In this document: piece by piece, positions 1 through 6,125 of the stretch
Layout of the letters: every line of letters begins with the position of its first letter
How positions within the stretch are numbered: the first letter of the stretch is position 1
Origin: Bacteroidota bacterium
GTDB lineage: Bacteria; Bacteroidota; Bacteroidia; Flavobacteriales_D; Crocinitomicaceae
Assembly: GCA_016866375.1 (NCBI GenBank)
Contig: VGMK01000094.1
Span: 1 to 7,642, forward strand
Direction: 5' to 3'
DNA length: 7,642 nucleotides
Program-made: the position numbers and the translations under genes
The notes under the pieces: generated by a model
Database searches by the model: none
What the model was told of the DNA's origin: nothing
What the model saw: only the letters and a program-made list of their open reading frames with translations

Positions 1-670
1 CTATTAGTTGAGGGGCCTTATCTTCGGGATAATCGTTCAAATCTCCCATGAAAATAATTTTTGTTTCGTCGTCATTAGCTAATAATGAATCTATAAAAAT
101 TGTGGCATTCTGAGCGGCACAAATTCTTTTAGGTTCAGATTCTTCAGTACCCGTTCGACGACTTGGCCAATGATTAACCAGAATATATAATGTATCTTTT
201 TTGCATAGAAACTTGCTCCAAAGGATATCGCGAGTACTCGGTTTCTCCTCACCGGGAAGGATAAAGCGTATAACACCGTTTTCAATTAAGCTAACTTTTG
301 ATGCATCATACAATAATCCTACATCAATCCCTCGCGGATCTTCACTGTCAAAATGAGAAATCTTGTAACGCTTGAACTTTTTTCTTTTGATTAAATCTAC
401 TAAAACTGTTTTGTTTTCTATTTCACATAAGCCGAGCACAATTGGATATTTTAAATCACGAATAACTTGTTGAATATGATTGATTTTCTGATTGTACTTC
501 GAGGTATTCCAACTTGTAGCAGCCGAAGGCAGGAATTCCGCATCGTCGTTTGAACTATCAAGTGTGTCGAATAAATTCTCAACGTTGTAAAATGCTACTT
601 TTTTTATTTTCTGTCCAAAGGAAAATGGTGATATACTGAAGAAAATAGTTGCTATTAATAATTTTTTCAT
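1..670 (-). CDS. Exported endonuclease/exonuclease/phosphatase-fold protein (C-terminus cut off by window edge)
   Basis: The reading frame from the ATG at 670 stays open to base 1 (223 codons seen). Residues 1-19 look like a Sec signal peptide ending SFG|Q, so the protein should be exported. The mature part carries the landmarks of the Mg-dependent endonuclease/exonuclease/phosphatase (DNase I-like) superfamily in order: FYNVENLFDT (27-36, Asn29), LCEIEN (81-86, metal-binding Glu83), DPRGIDVGLLY (111-121), NHWPSR (166-171, catalytic His167) and GDLND (209-213, Asp210/Asn212). The closing Asp-His motif of the family is not seen and should lie in the roughly 100 or more residues beyond the left edge. 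Family members cleave phosphodiester bonds in nucleic acids or remove phosphates from smaller substrates; the substrate here cannot be read from the sequence. The gene starts 34 bp after the M48 protease gene on the same strand, with no promoter box or terminator visible between, so co-transcription is likely. Fold assignment is firm; specific function is open. Confidence 0.88.
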   Translation of the reverse strand, partial: MKKLLIATIFFSISPFSFGQKIKKVAFYNVENLFDTLDSSNDDAEFLPSAATSWNTSKYNQKINHIQQVIRDLKYPIVLGLCEIENKTVLVDLIKRKKFKRYKISHFDSEDPRGIDVGLLYDASKVSLIENGVIRFILPGEEKPSTRDILWSKFLCKKDTLYILVNHWPSRRTGTEESEPKRICAAQNATIFIDSLLANDDETKIIFMGDLNDYPEDKAPQLI

Positions 671-704
671 TGGGCTCGAATATTTTGTAATGCAATTTCA
701 GATA

Positions 705-1667
705 CTAAAATTGCTCCAATACTTTAATACGTTTTTCAATGGGTGGGTGCGTTGAAAAAAGTGCCCCCATTTCCCCTAAAAAACCTGCCGAGCTACCGGG
801 TGGATTTTCTATAAACATTTCCTGAATATCCTCACTTTTTACGGCCTCTACCTCTGCATTACCGGATATTTTTCTCAACGCTGATGCGAGTGCTAATGGA
901 TTTTTCGTCATTTGAGCCGCTCCTGCATCAGCCATATACTCTCGCTTTCTACTCAATGCAAATTTGAATAATAAACTCAAAATATAAGCTACAATTGAGA
1001 CGATAAGAATGATAACCATGAGAGCAGCTCCACTATCCTTCCCGTCTCTTCGTCGATTACCTCCAGACATTGCACCGTACAATAAACTTCTGAATGTAAC
1101 TTGAATTAGAAATGAGAAAATACCCACAAAGATAATACTGACGATAAGTAACCGAACATCTCGGTTCCGAATGTGCATCAATTCGTGAGCTATCACACCT
1201 TCGAGTTCTTGATCGTTTAATTTATCAATTATTCCTCTAGTTAGTGTTACGGTATAGGTTTTCTCATTGATGCCACTTGCGAATGCATTAAGCGCATCTG
1301 ACTCAATAATTTGAAGTTTCGGCATTTTCATACCAACACCCATACACAAGTTCTCAGTAAGGTTGTAAACACGCATGTGGTTTTTACGCTCTAGTGTATG
1401 AGCACCCGTAGCAAGGTTTATCATGGCGCTGTGGGAAAGGAAAGCAATCAAGAACCAAATGCTTACAGCAAAAATCACCATGGGTAAGCCGGAAATAAAA
1501 GCCTTGCTGGCCAAATCTGCATCAAAGGTTCCATTGCCATTGCGCGCGCCAAATGCTACAATAGCATAGAAGGCACCTAGAATGAGTGCTGGAAAAGCAA
1601 TTACGAGTAAAACAGATCGCGTATTATTTCGATTTATTTGTTGTTGTAAGCCAACGTATTGTGACAT
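705..1667 (-). CDS. htpX: M48 family membrane zinc metalloprotease, HtpX-like
   Basis: This 320-aa protein is an integral membrane zinc endopeptidase of family M48. In the HtpX group it degrades misfolded or damaged membrane proteins. The zinc site is intact: HELMH at 161-165 gives the two His ligands and catalytic Glu162, and EYMADA at 243-248 supplies the third ligand, Glu243. The family motif STHPPIEKRI is at 305-314. Four hydrophobic segments are seen, at about 18-40, 60-80, 172-192 and 213-237, the usual HtpX layout with the catalytic helix between the second and third. The length is slightly above that of typical HtpX. The start at 1667 lies 8 bp after the lemA stop, and no ribosome binding site is visible, as is common in Bacteroidota. 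Pairing with lemA is a widely conserved arrangement and suggests a joint envelope-maintenance role. The symbol reflects family resemblance; substrates here are inferred. Confidence 0.92.
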   Translation of the reverse strand: MSQYVGLQQQINRNNTRSVLLVIAFPALILGAFYAIVAFGARNGNGTFDADLASKAFISGLPMVIFAVSIWFLIAFLSHSAMINLATGAHTLERKNHMRVYNLTENLCMGVGMKMPKLQIIESDALNAFASGINEKTYTVTLTRGIIDKLNDQELEGVIAHELMHIRNRDVRLLIVSIIFVGIFSFLIQVTFRSLLYGAMSGGNRRRDGKDSGAALMVIILIVSIVAYILSLLFKFALSRKREYMADAGAAQMTKNPLALASALRKISGNAEVEAVKSEDIQEMFIENPPGSSAGFLGEMGALFSTHPPIEKRIKVLEQF

Positions 1668-1675
1668 TTGTAAAA

Positions 1676-2239
1676 TTAGAATTTTACCTCTGGGGCTTTA
1701 TCCATGGTTTGGCGGCTCGTTTCGCCCAAATCAAACATTGCCTCGGATTTAAAACCAAACATTCCGGCAAAAATAACGTTAGGGAATTTTTGTACCGCAA
1801 TATTCAACTCTTTTGTTGCAGAATTAAAGAATCTGCGAACGGCAGCTAATTTGTTCTCTATATCTGCTAATTCAGTTTGAAGATTCATGAAGTTGGTACT
1901 TGCCTTTAGATCTGGATAGGCCTCAACTTGAATGTTAAGTCCCGAGAGTGCCTGAGACAAATCCTTTTCCGCAGAAATTTTTTCGTTGATGCTTGAAGCC
2001 CCAACTGCTCGCTGTCGTGCATTGGTTACAGCCTCCAAAGTTTCTCTTTCGTGCTCCATGTATCCCTTAACCGCTCCAATGAGTTGTGGAACCAAGTCGT
2101 GACGTTGTTTTAATTGCACATCGATGTCAGCAAAGGCATTTTCTCGATTTTGCCGTAGTCCAACAAGTCCGTTGTAAATAAAAACAATCCAAATAATAAT
2201 TACGGCAATTACAATAATGACAATCCAAAGAGTACTCAT
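1676..2239 (-). CDS. lemA: LemA family membrane-anchored protein
   Basis: This 187-aa protein has one N-terminal membrane helix (about 4-22) followed by a long, mostly helical domain typical of LemA. Recognisable family stretches are YNGLVGLRQNRENAFADID (22-40), the RHDLVPQLI segment (46-54), VEAYPDLKA (105-113), the FMNLQTELADIENKLAAVRRF helix region (117-137), FPN (152-154) and the C-terminal PEVKF (183-187). The whole protein matches the usual family length, so it looks intact. The biochemical function of LemA is not well established. In many bacteria it is encoded beside an M48 HtpX-like protease, as here with only 8 bp between them. This supports translation from one mRNA and a shared role in membrane protein quality control (inference). 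The start at 2239 is the only ATG that keeps the membrane helix. It follows an A-rich run and a TATCTTTG box (see the promoter entry). Confidence 0.95.
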   Translation of the reverse strand: MSTLWIVIIVIAVIIIWIVFIYNGLVGLRQNRENAFADIDVQLKQRHDLVPQLIGAVKGYMEHERETLEAVTNARQRAVGASSINEKISAEKDLSQALSGLNIQVEAYPDLKASTNFMNLQTELADIENKLAAVRRFFNSATKELNIAVQKFPNVIFAGMFGFKSEAMFDLGETSRQTMDKAPEVKF

Positions 2240-2250
2240 AGTTTTTTTTT

Positions 2251-2258
2251 CAAAGATA
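2251..2258 (-). promoter_or_regulatory. Candidate Bacteroidota -7 promoter box for lemA-htpX
   Basis: On the minus strand this reads TATCTTTG, an exact match to the Bacteroidota sigma-factor -7 consensus TAnnTTTG. Eleven bases (nine A, then CT) separate it from the lemA ATG. Transcription should therefore begin only a few bases before the start codon. The upstream TTG (-33) element is weak: the nearest TTG on this strand (2274-2276) is 15 bp away, shorter than the usual spacing of about 17-23. The assignment rests on the -7 match and the position. Confidence 0.45.
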
Positions 2259-2332
2259 ATACATATGAAGATTCAAATTAGCTAGAACTAATTTTTTATG
2301 AAATTATAACAAAAACCCTTGTAGTAGTGTTT

Positions 2333-2740
2333 TTAATTGCTACAAATCTCTTGGTCCAATATCTTCAAATACCATTCTCCTTTTCCTGTGAGAGCAACTA
2401 AAAATTCGAGTCTATCCGATTCGTGAAGGTTTAACAAATCGTTTAGGATTGCATCGATATCCATGAGTGCCTCGTAAAGGTAAAATAACTGTAAGCCATC
2501 CAAATCTTTCAGGTAGTTCGATAACTGATATTTCAAAACGGATGGTTGTGCATTCGGTTGAATTTTATGACCTTTTAAATCACAATTTGCGAGGATGAAT
2601 TCACAAATATAATTTGTGTTTGAGATTGTGTTTCGCATTTGTTCAATTGAAATCCACTGACTTCCGATGCCAATAACTTTCCACATGTCTTGATTTCTCA
2701 AAAAATTTTTGAAGTTTTGATCATTTGTTAATAGTTTCAT
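2333..2740 (-). CDS. Hypothetical protein, 135 aa, probably cytosolic and helical
   Basis: I do not recognise this protein. It begins MKLLTNDQNF and has no signal peptide, membrane helix or lipobox, so it should be cytosolic. Much of it looks helical, especially 69-107, which is rich in Leu, Tyr and Asp (KYQLSNYLKDLDGLQLFYLY, then DIDAILNDLLNL). It has three Cys (46, 53, 133) without a CxxC or His/Cys metal pattern. The C-terminal part, 108-130, is amphipathic and aromatic (ESDRLEFLVALTGKGEWYLK). The ATG at 2740 is the first in frame. The gene faces away from the OmpA gene across a 150-bp gap and lies 93 bp upstream of lemA on the same strand. That gap holds a lemA promoter candidate, so it may be an independent unit. 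Smooth codon use and a sensible protein composition make it credible as a real gene, but no role can be assigned. Confidence 0.7.
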   Translation of the reverse strand: MKLLTNDQNFKNFLRNQDMWKVIGIGSQWISIEQMRNTISNTNYICEFILANCDLKGHKIQPNAQPSVLKYQLSNYLKDLDGLQLFYLYEALMDIDAILNDLLNLHESDRLEFLVALTGKGEWYLKILDQEICSN

Positions 2741-2890
2741 GGCCTTTTATTTTACGGTGCTGCCAAAGACTTTTCAAATGCTATGCCATCCGGTTTTATT
2801 TTAAATGCCTTAACACTTATTTAACAAAACGCCAATTCAAATTTTATGTAACAAAACATCAGGCATGAATTATGTAATGACAAAAAAACT
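2741..2890. promoter_or_regulatory. Divergent intergenic region between the 135-aa gene and the OmpA-family gene
   Basis: These 150 AT-rich bases separate two genes that point away from each other, so they should hold both promoters. No exact TAnnTTTG box is found on either strand. The closest is AGTCTTTG on the minus strand (2767-2774), which has only the TTTG half right. The segment also holds a 9-base direct repeat (listed separately). The OmpA gene is preceded by CAAAAAAACT, an A-rich translation-initiation context like that before lemA. The assignment rests on gene orientation only. Confidence 0.4.
2822..2857. repeat. 9-base direct repeat TAACAAAAC (two copies, 27-bp period)
   Basis: TAACAAAAC occurs at 2822-2830 and again at 2849-2857, start to start 27 bp, both upstream of the OmpA-family gene. 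The repeat is directly visible. Whether it binds a regulator is unknown, because short A-rich repeats arise easily by chance in AT-rich spacers. Confidence 0.35.
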
Positions 2891-4198
2891 ATGAAGAATC
2901 TTACACTTTTCTCGTTCATGTTTTTTCAATTAACTGTCTGGGGTCAAGACGTGAAAGTATTAACACATCGACAGCATGTTAAATTAGCTCCGGTTAAGGT
3001 ATTAAATTCTCCTTTTAGAGAATGTAATTTAAGTGTTTCTCCAGATGGAACCTCGCTTTATTTTATGAGTACGCGTCCTTCAAGTGTAAATAAAATAGGA
3101 GGAAATGGAGATTTATACAAGAGTTCGATAAATTTGAGGGGTGAGTGGTCTCCACCGATATTCATGAATGAACTTAACACTGCAAATGGAGAGGATGAAC
3201 CCTCACTTTCAGCAGATGGAAATAGCATTTATTTTCAAAGTTGGAATAATACCTGGATAAGTAATAACGGACCTTATTTTCGAGCGAAAATTGAAAAAGG
3301 CGCTTTCAAAGAACCTATTGGCTTAGGCGGAGGTATCGCTCAGTTTTTTAGGGATATGTACGAAATGTATTCGGGTTTTGGAACAGACGGAATGGCAATT
3401 TCGTCAGATGGAAATTTATTTATTGTAGCGTGTGGTCCAGATTATTATGGGCAAATGGATTTGTTTTATTCTTTAAATTCAGAGGGTGTTTGGTCTTATC
3501 CTAAAATATTGGGAGTCTCCACTTCAGGAGATGAAAGGGCCGTATTCATTGCAGCAGATAACAGCACTATTTATTTTTCATCGGATGGATATGGAGGTTT
3601 TGGTGGATTAGATATTTATAAAACAACGATCGTCGACGGCAAATTGGGAGAAATTTTAAATCTCGGTGAACCTTTTAACACGGATGCAGACGATCAAGGA
3701 TTTGTGATTACAAAAAATGGGAATGCAGCTTTTCTAATTCGGGATTTAGATATTTATTATGCAGATATTAGTCAACTTTCAACAGAGATGAAGCCGAGAA
3801 CTGAAATTATCGAAGAGCCCCATCCAGTTGTTGAAGAAAATAAAGAAGAACCTAAAGAAAAAGAAATTATTGAAACCAAAAATGGAAGCTACATAGTAAA
3901 TTTTGATTTCGATGAGTATACGCTTAACCCTGCCGCTGAGACTATTTTGAACCAAATTATACTGGATCATAAAGTTGGACAAAAAATCACCTTAATGGGT
4001 CATACGGACAATACTGGATCCGATTCTTATAATCAAAACTTATCACTAAAGCGTGTTTCATCTGTTGAAAAGTGGTTGAATCAGAAAGGATTCGGGTATA
4101 TCGCGGTTTTGGGGAAAGGGGAGCATGAACCATTAATTTCGAACAATAACAAGAAAAATAAGGCTAAAAATCGTCGTGTTGAAATTATTATTGAATAA
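2891..4198 (+). CDS. PD40 beta-propeller plus OmpA-domain outer-membrane-associated protein
   Basis: This 435-aa protein has a signal peptide (1-18, cleavage WG|QD), then a propeller domain and a C-terminal OmpA domain. PD40/WD40-like repeats are seen at about 46-60 (LSVSPDGTSLYFMS), 104-115 (PSLSADGNSIYF), 168-179 (MAISSDGNLFIV), 214-231 (ending TIYFSSDG) and 268-284. A Glu/Lys/Pro-rich linker (about 297-330) leads to the OmpA domain (333-435). That domain keeps the peptidoglycan-contact residues Asp373 in GHTDNTG and Arg388 in LSLKRVSS, and the closing NRRVEI (427-432). Family knowledge: such domains anchor outer-membrane complexes non-covalently to peptidoglycan. The order propeller then OmpA recalls the type IX secretion component PorE, but the TPR and regulatory-like domains of PorE are absent, so I do not use that name. 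It is likely a periplasmic or outer-membrane tether. The start is the only ATG giving the full signal peptide. Confidence 0.9.
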   Translation: MKNLTLFSFMFFQLTVWGQDVKVLTHRQHVKLAPVKVLNSPFRECNLSVSPDGTSLYFMSTRPSSVNKIGGNGDLYKSSINLRGEWSPPIFMNELNTANGEDEPSLSADGNSIYFQSWNNTWISNNGPYFRAKIEKGAFKEPIGLGGGIAQFFRDMYEMYSGFGTDGMAISSDGNLFIVACGPDYYGQMDLFYSLNSEGVWSYPKILGVSTSGDERAVFIAADNSTIYFSSDGYGGFGGLDIYKTTIVDGKLGEILNLGEPFNTDADDQGFVITKNGNAAFLIRDLDIYYADISQLSTEMKPRTEIIEEPHPVVEENKEEPKEKEIIETKNGSYIVNFDFDEYTLNPAAETILNQIILDHKVGQKITLMGHTDNTGSDSYNQNLSLKRVSSVEKWLNQKGFGYIAVLGKGEHEPLISNNNKKNKAKNRRVEIIIE

Positions 4199-4202
4199 CC
4201 AC

Positions 4203-4967
4203 CTATTTTTTAAATATGTACAATGAATTATCACAACATTCGCCTATGAATAAATTTAGTTCGAATTGTGCCTCTTTTCGATTATAGCGGAGTAATGCGA
4301 CATCGGTGCCTAAGGATAGTAAGTCTATTTTGTTCATGATATTTTTTGATAACCTATCCGTCGCAAGAAGATAAAGAAAAAAACTCGAAAAAGTGGTGAA
4401 TTTCGTTATGTTTTCCGGCAAAGGAATGTAGTCTTTCCCATTGTTTTTCAACTTAAAGTCTAATTGGTATTCCTTGTAAGGGATTTCAATAATAGGTTCT
4501 TCATTTATTAGAACACGTGCATTAAGATTATTGTCAATATCAATACTAAAGTTATTCAATTCTGAAATTGTGTTTCTATCAAGATTTATGGGATACGATT
4601 CGCGCATACCGTCTGAAATAGCTGAGCCACTTGCCCTCCATGCTCCGTACTCTTTTCTATAATCAAGCAACCCATTGGCCCCGATACTTGCCTCAATCGA
4701 CGTTAATTGGTATGTTCCTATGCAGGCCTGTAATACTTTTCCTTTCTTACCCTTTACAGTGGCAGCAGGTAAAGCCTCAGTAAGCACGGACGAATCGGAT
4801 TTAATGGTCTCTTTCTGTTTAATTTTGATATGCCTCTTTTCTTCAATGCGAGCTGAATCCTCTTCATTTCGACATGAAAAGATCAGAAATAAAAAAGCAA
4901 AGGGGAGTAAAATACGCAAAATACAATTTTTACATATGGCGAAGTAATGAAAAGTTTTTGATAACAT
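4203..4967 (-). CDS. Putative lipoprotein of unknown function, 254 aa
   Basis: A hydrophobic stretch (19-30) ends in LIFSC with lipidation Cys32, a plausible signal peptidase II site. It is followed directly by RNEEDS. Acidic residues just after the Cys resemble the lipoprotein export signal that sends Bacteroidota lipoproteins to the cell surface. A polar, Lys/Glu-rich tether (33-60) follows. The folded part seems to start near 78 (VLQACIGTYQLTS) and is rich in predicted strands up to about 170; a CC pair lies near the end (244-245). I recognise no family. The start is uncertain: the ATG at 4967 gives an unusually long 18-residue n-region, while an in-frame TTG at 4919 would give a textbook signal peptide, MRILLPFAFLFLIFSC, and a 238-aa protein. 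I kept the ATG because TTG starts are less common. The gene ends 4 bp from the OmpA-gene stop and starts 37 bp from the divergent PH-domain gene. Confidence 0.78.
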   Translation of the reverse strand: MLSKTFHYFAICKNCILRILLPFAFLFLIFSCRNEEDSARIEEKRHIKIKQKETIKSDSSVLTEALPAATVKGKKGKVLQACIGTYQLTSIEASIGANGLLDYRKEYGAWRASGSAISDGMRESYPINLDRNTISELNNFSIDIDNNLNARVLINEEPIIEIPYKEYQLDFKLKNNGKDYIPLPENITKFTTFSSFFLYLLATDRLSKNIMNKIDLLSLGTDVALLRYNRKEAQFELNLFIGECCDNSLYIFKK

Positions 4968-4986
4968 CTATTTCGGTGCTTTTTTT

Positions 4987-4994
4987 TACATTTG
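4987..4994 (+). promoter_or_regulatory. Candidate Bacteroidota -7 promoter box for the PH-domain operon
   Basis: TACATTTG matches the -7 consensus TAnnTTTG exactly. Ten bases (GAAAAAAGAA) separate it from the ATG at 5005, almost the same layout as at lemA. The nearest upstream TTG (4958-4960) is 26 bp away, longer than usual, and lies inside the start of the divergent lipoprotein gene. The -33 element is therefore poor and the call rests on the -7 box and its position. Confidence 0.45.
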
Positions 4995-5004
4995 GAAAAA
5001 AGAA

Positions 5005-5523
5005 ATGCTAGAAAAGGAAAAAAATATTTTTGAAGTATCGTCATCTCATTGGGTAAATGCTGGTTGGTACTCATTAGGGGGAGCAGGAATTATACTGTTT
5101 TTATACGCTACAATTAAATGCAGCGTGAATGATTGGGATTTTCTCTTCTACTTATCGCTACTTGCACTTCTTTTCTTTTCATTTTTCACTTTGTACCACG
5201 TTTTATTGTTGAAGACTACGAGGTTTCGGGTAACTAGTCAGCGAATTGAAAAAACGCAAGGTATCTTTTCACGGACTACGACAAATTTAGAGTTGTATCG
5301 CGTGAAAGATATGCAGATGAGACGAAATTTAATTCAACGGATGGTTGGAATTGGTTCTATTGAACTCTCGACAAGTGATCAGTCGGATCATAATTTTCAG
5401 CTGAACGGAATTCCAAATTATGAGAAAGTTTTTACTACGGTTCGACATCATGTTGAGTCGAATCGAATTGCCAGAGGGGTAAGGGAGGTGGACCAGAACG
5501 ATCATATTATAAACGAGGATTGA
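5005..5523 (+). CDS. Membrane protein with bacterial PH (bPH2/YdbS-like) domain
   Basis: This 172-aa protein has two membrane helices (about 19-37 and 45-68) joined by a short loop, then a bacterial pleckstrin-homology-like domain (about 70-150). The domain shows the family pattern TTRFRVTSQRIEKTQGIFSR (71-90), a LYRVKDMQM segment (97-105) and the VGIGSIELSTSD strand region (114-125). This matches the bPH2 (formerly DUF304) family. Family knowledge: these are membrane-attached domains of mostly unknown biochemical role; YdbS/YdbT are examples. The tail (151-172) is charged and ends in acidic residues. The start follows a TACATTTG promoter box and an A-rich spacer, and an earlier in-frame start is not needed. 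It is the first gene of a three-gene unit, with a lipoprotein gene beginning 17 bp after its stop. Family call firm, function unknown. Confidence 0.88.
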   Translation: MLEKEKNIFEVSSSHWVNAGWYSLGGAGIILFLYATIKCSVNDWDFLFYLSLLALLFFSFFTLYHVLLLKTTRFRVTSQRIEKTQGIFSRTTTNLELYRVKDMQMRRNLIQRMVGIGSIELSTSDQSDHNFQLNGIPNYEKVFTTVRHHVESNRIARGVREVDQNDHIINED

Positions 5524-5540
5524 TTCGCCAAAATTTTATC

Positions 5541-6125
5541 ATGCGCAATTTGATTCATGTCTTAATATTATCTTCTTTTTCTTGTACTCAGCAACCCTCA
5601 AGTGAGAAGAAATATATTGTTTCTGATACATTAGGTATTGAAATTGACAACTCATATTTTCAAAAACCGACCTTTTCTGAGAAAGAATTGCATAATTTAG
5701 GGTTGATTAAAGTTCACAACCCTTTGCAATGGGAATCTTTATCGAGGGAACATAAACCTTTGTATCAAGTACTCCTTTCAAACGGCAACTCAGAAATTTA
5801 CATCAATTACCACGCTGCAAAAAAACTTTACGAATCCAAAAAAATCATTCTTCCTACAAAGGCTGAAGCCGATGAAATCGTGAATTATTTAAACAGGAAT
5901 TTAGAGGATTTTTCCAAATTTAGCAAGGAATCTACTTCCTTTATTTCATTTGGTGGTAAGTTTTTCGACCTTCAAATAGCAAATTATTGGCTGAAAAAGG
6001 ACGATCTTCAAAATGAATGCTCGATGAACGCTTTATCCATCTCCCTAAAAGAGAAGAGGGCCTATTTTTCAGAAACTGTGTGCCAAAGTGCTTATCCATT
6101 GAAAACTTTTAAATCAGGTTTATGA
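5541..6125 (+). CDS. Small lipoprotein of unknown function, 194 aa
   Basis: Starting at the ATG at 5541, the protein begins MRNLIHVLILSSFSC, a short lipoprotein signal peptide with Cys15 as the lipidation site. The -3 position is Ser rather than Leu, so the lipobox is acceptable but not ideal. An in-frame TTG at 5520 would overlap the previous stop and add seven residues; I prefer the ATG because it gives a cleaner signal. After a polar tether (TQQPSSEKK) the protein is soluble and mixed helix/strand. A Lys-rich helical segment, about 90-125 (AAKKLYESKKI, then KAEADEIVNYLNRNLEDF), precedes a strand-rich C-terminal part that includes SFISFGGKFFDLQ. I recognise no family. Its stop overlaps the start of the propeller gene (ATGA, 6122-6125), indicating translational coupling, and the PH-domain gene is 17 bp upstream. 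The three products probably act together at the envelope (inference). Confidence 0.8.
   Translation: MRNLIHVLILSSFSCTQQPSSEKKYIVSDTLGIEIDNSYFQKPTFSEKELHNLGLIKVHNPLQWESLSREHKPLYQVLLSNGNSEIYINYHAAKKLYESKKIILPTKAEADEIVNYLNRNLEDFSKFSKESTSFISFGGKFFDLQIANYWLKKDDLQNECSMNALSISLKEKRAYFSETVCQSAYPLKTFKSGL

Noticed and set aside
91..285. Minus-strand 64-codon open frame
   Set aside because: It overlaps the phosphatase-fold gene in another frame on the same strand, and the true frame carries the intact catalytic motifs.
1586..1849. Plus-strand 87-codon open frame
   Set aside because: It is antisense to htpX and lemA, both clearly real; its translation has no family features.
2275..2297. AT-rich hairpin AAATTAG/CTAATTT with T-run between the 135-aa gene and lemA
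   Set aside because: The 7-bp stem has one G-C pair, and the T-run follows it only on the plus strand, where no gene ends; it is not a convincing terminator for the minus-strand gene.
2310..2334. AAAAAC/GTTTTT inverted repeat just after the 135-aa gene stop
   Set aside because: A six-base, almost all A-T stem with a 12-base loop is too weak to call a terminator.
3779..3982. Minus-strand 67-codon open frame rich in Phe
   Set aside because: It is antisense to the Glu/Lys-rich linker and OmpA domain of the plus-strand gene; the Phe runs are just the reverse of GAA/AAA codons.
4675..5074. Two open frames, 4675-4947 plus and 4883-5074 minus
   Set aside because: Both cross the lipoprotein gene or the start of the PH-domain gene in other frames and have no protein-like motifs.
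5520..5540. TTG start for the small lipoprotein gene, overlapping the PH-gene stop
   Set aside because: The ATG at 5541 gives a cleaner lipoprotein signal peptide; the extra residues (MIRQNFI) lengthen the n-region without benefit.
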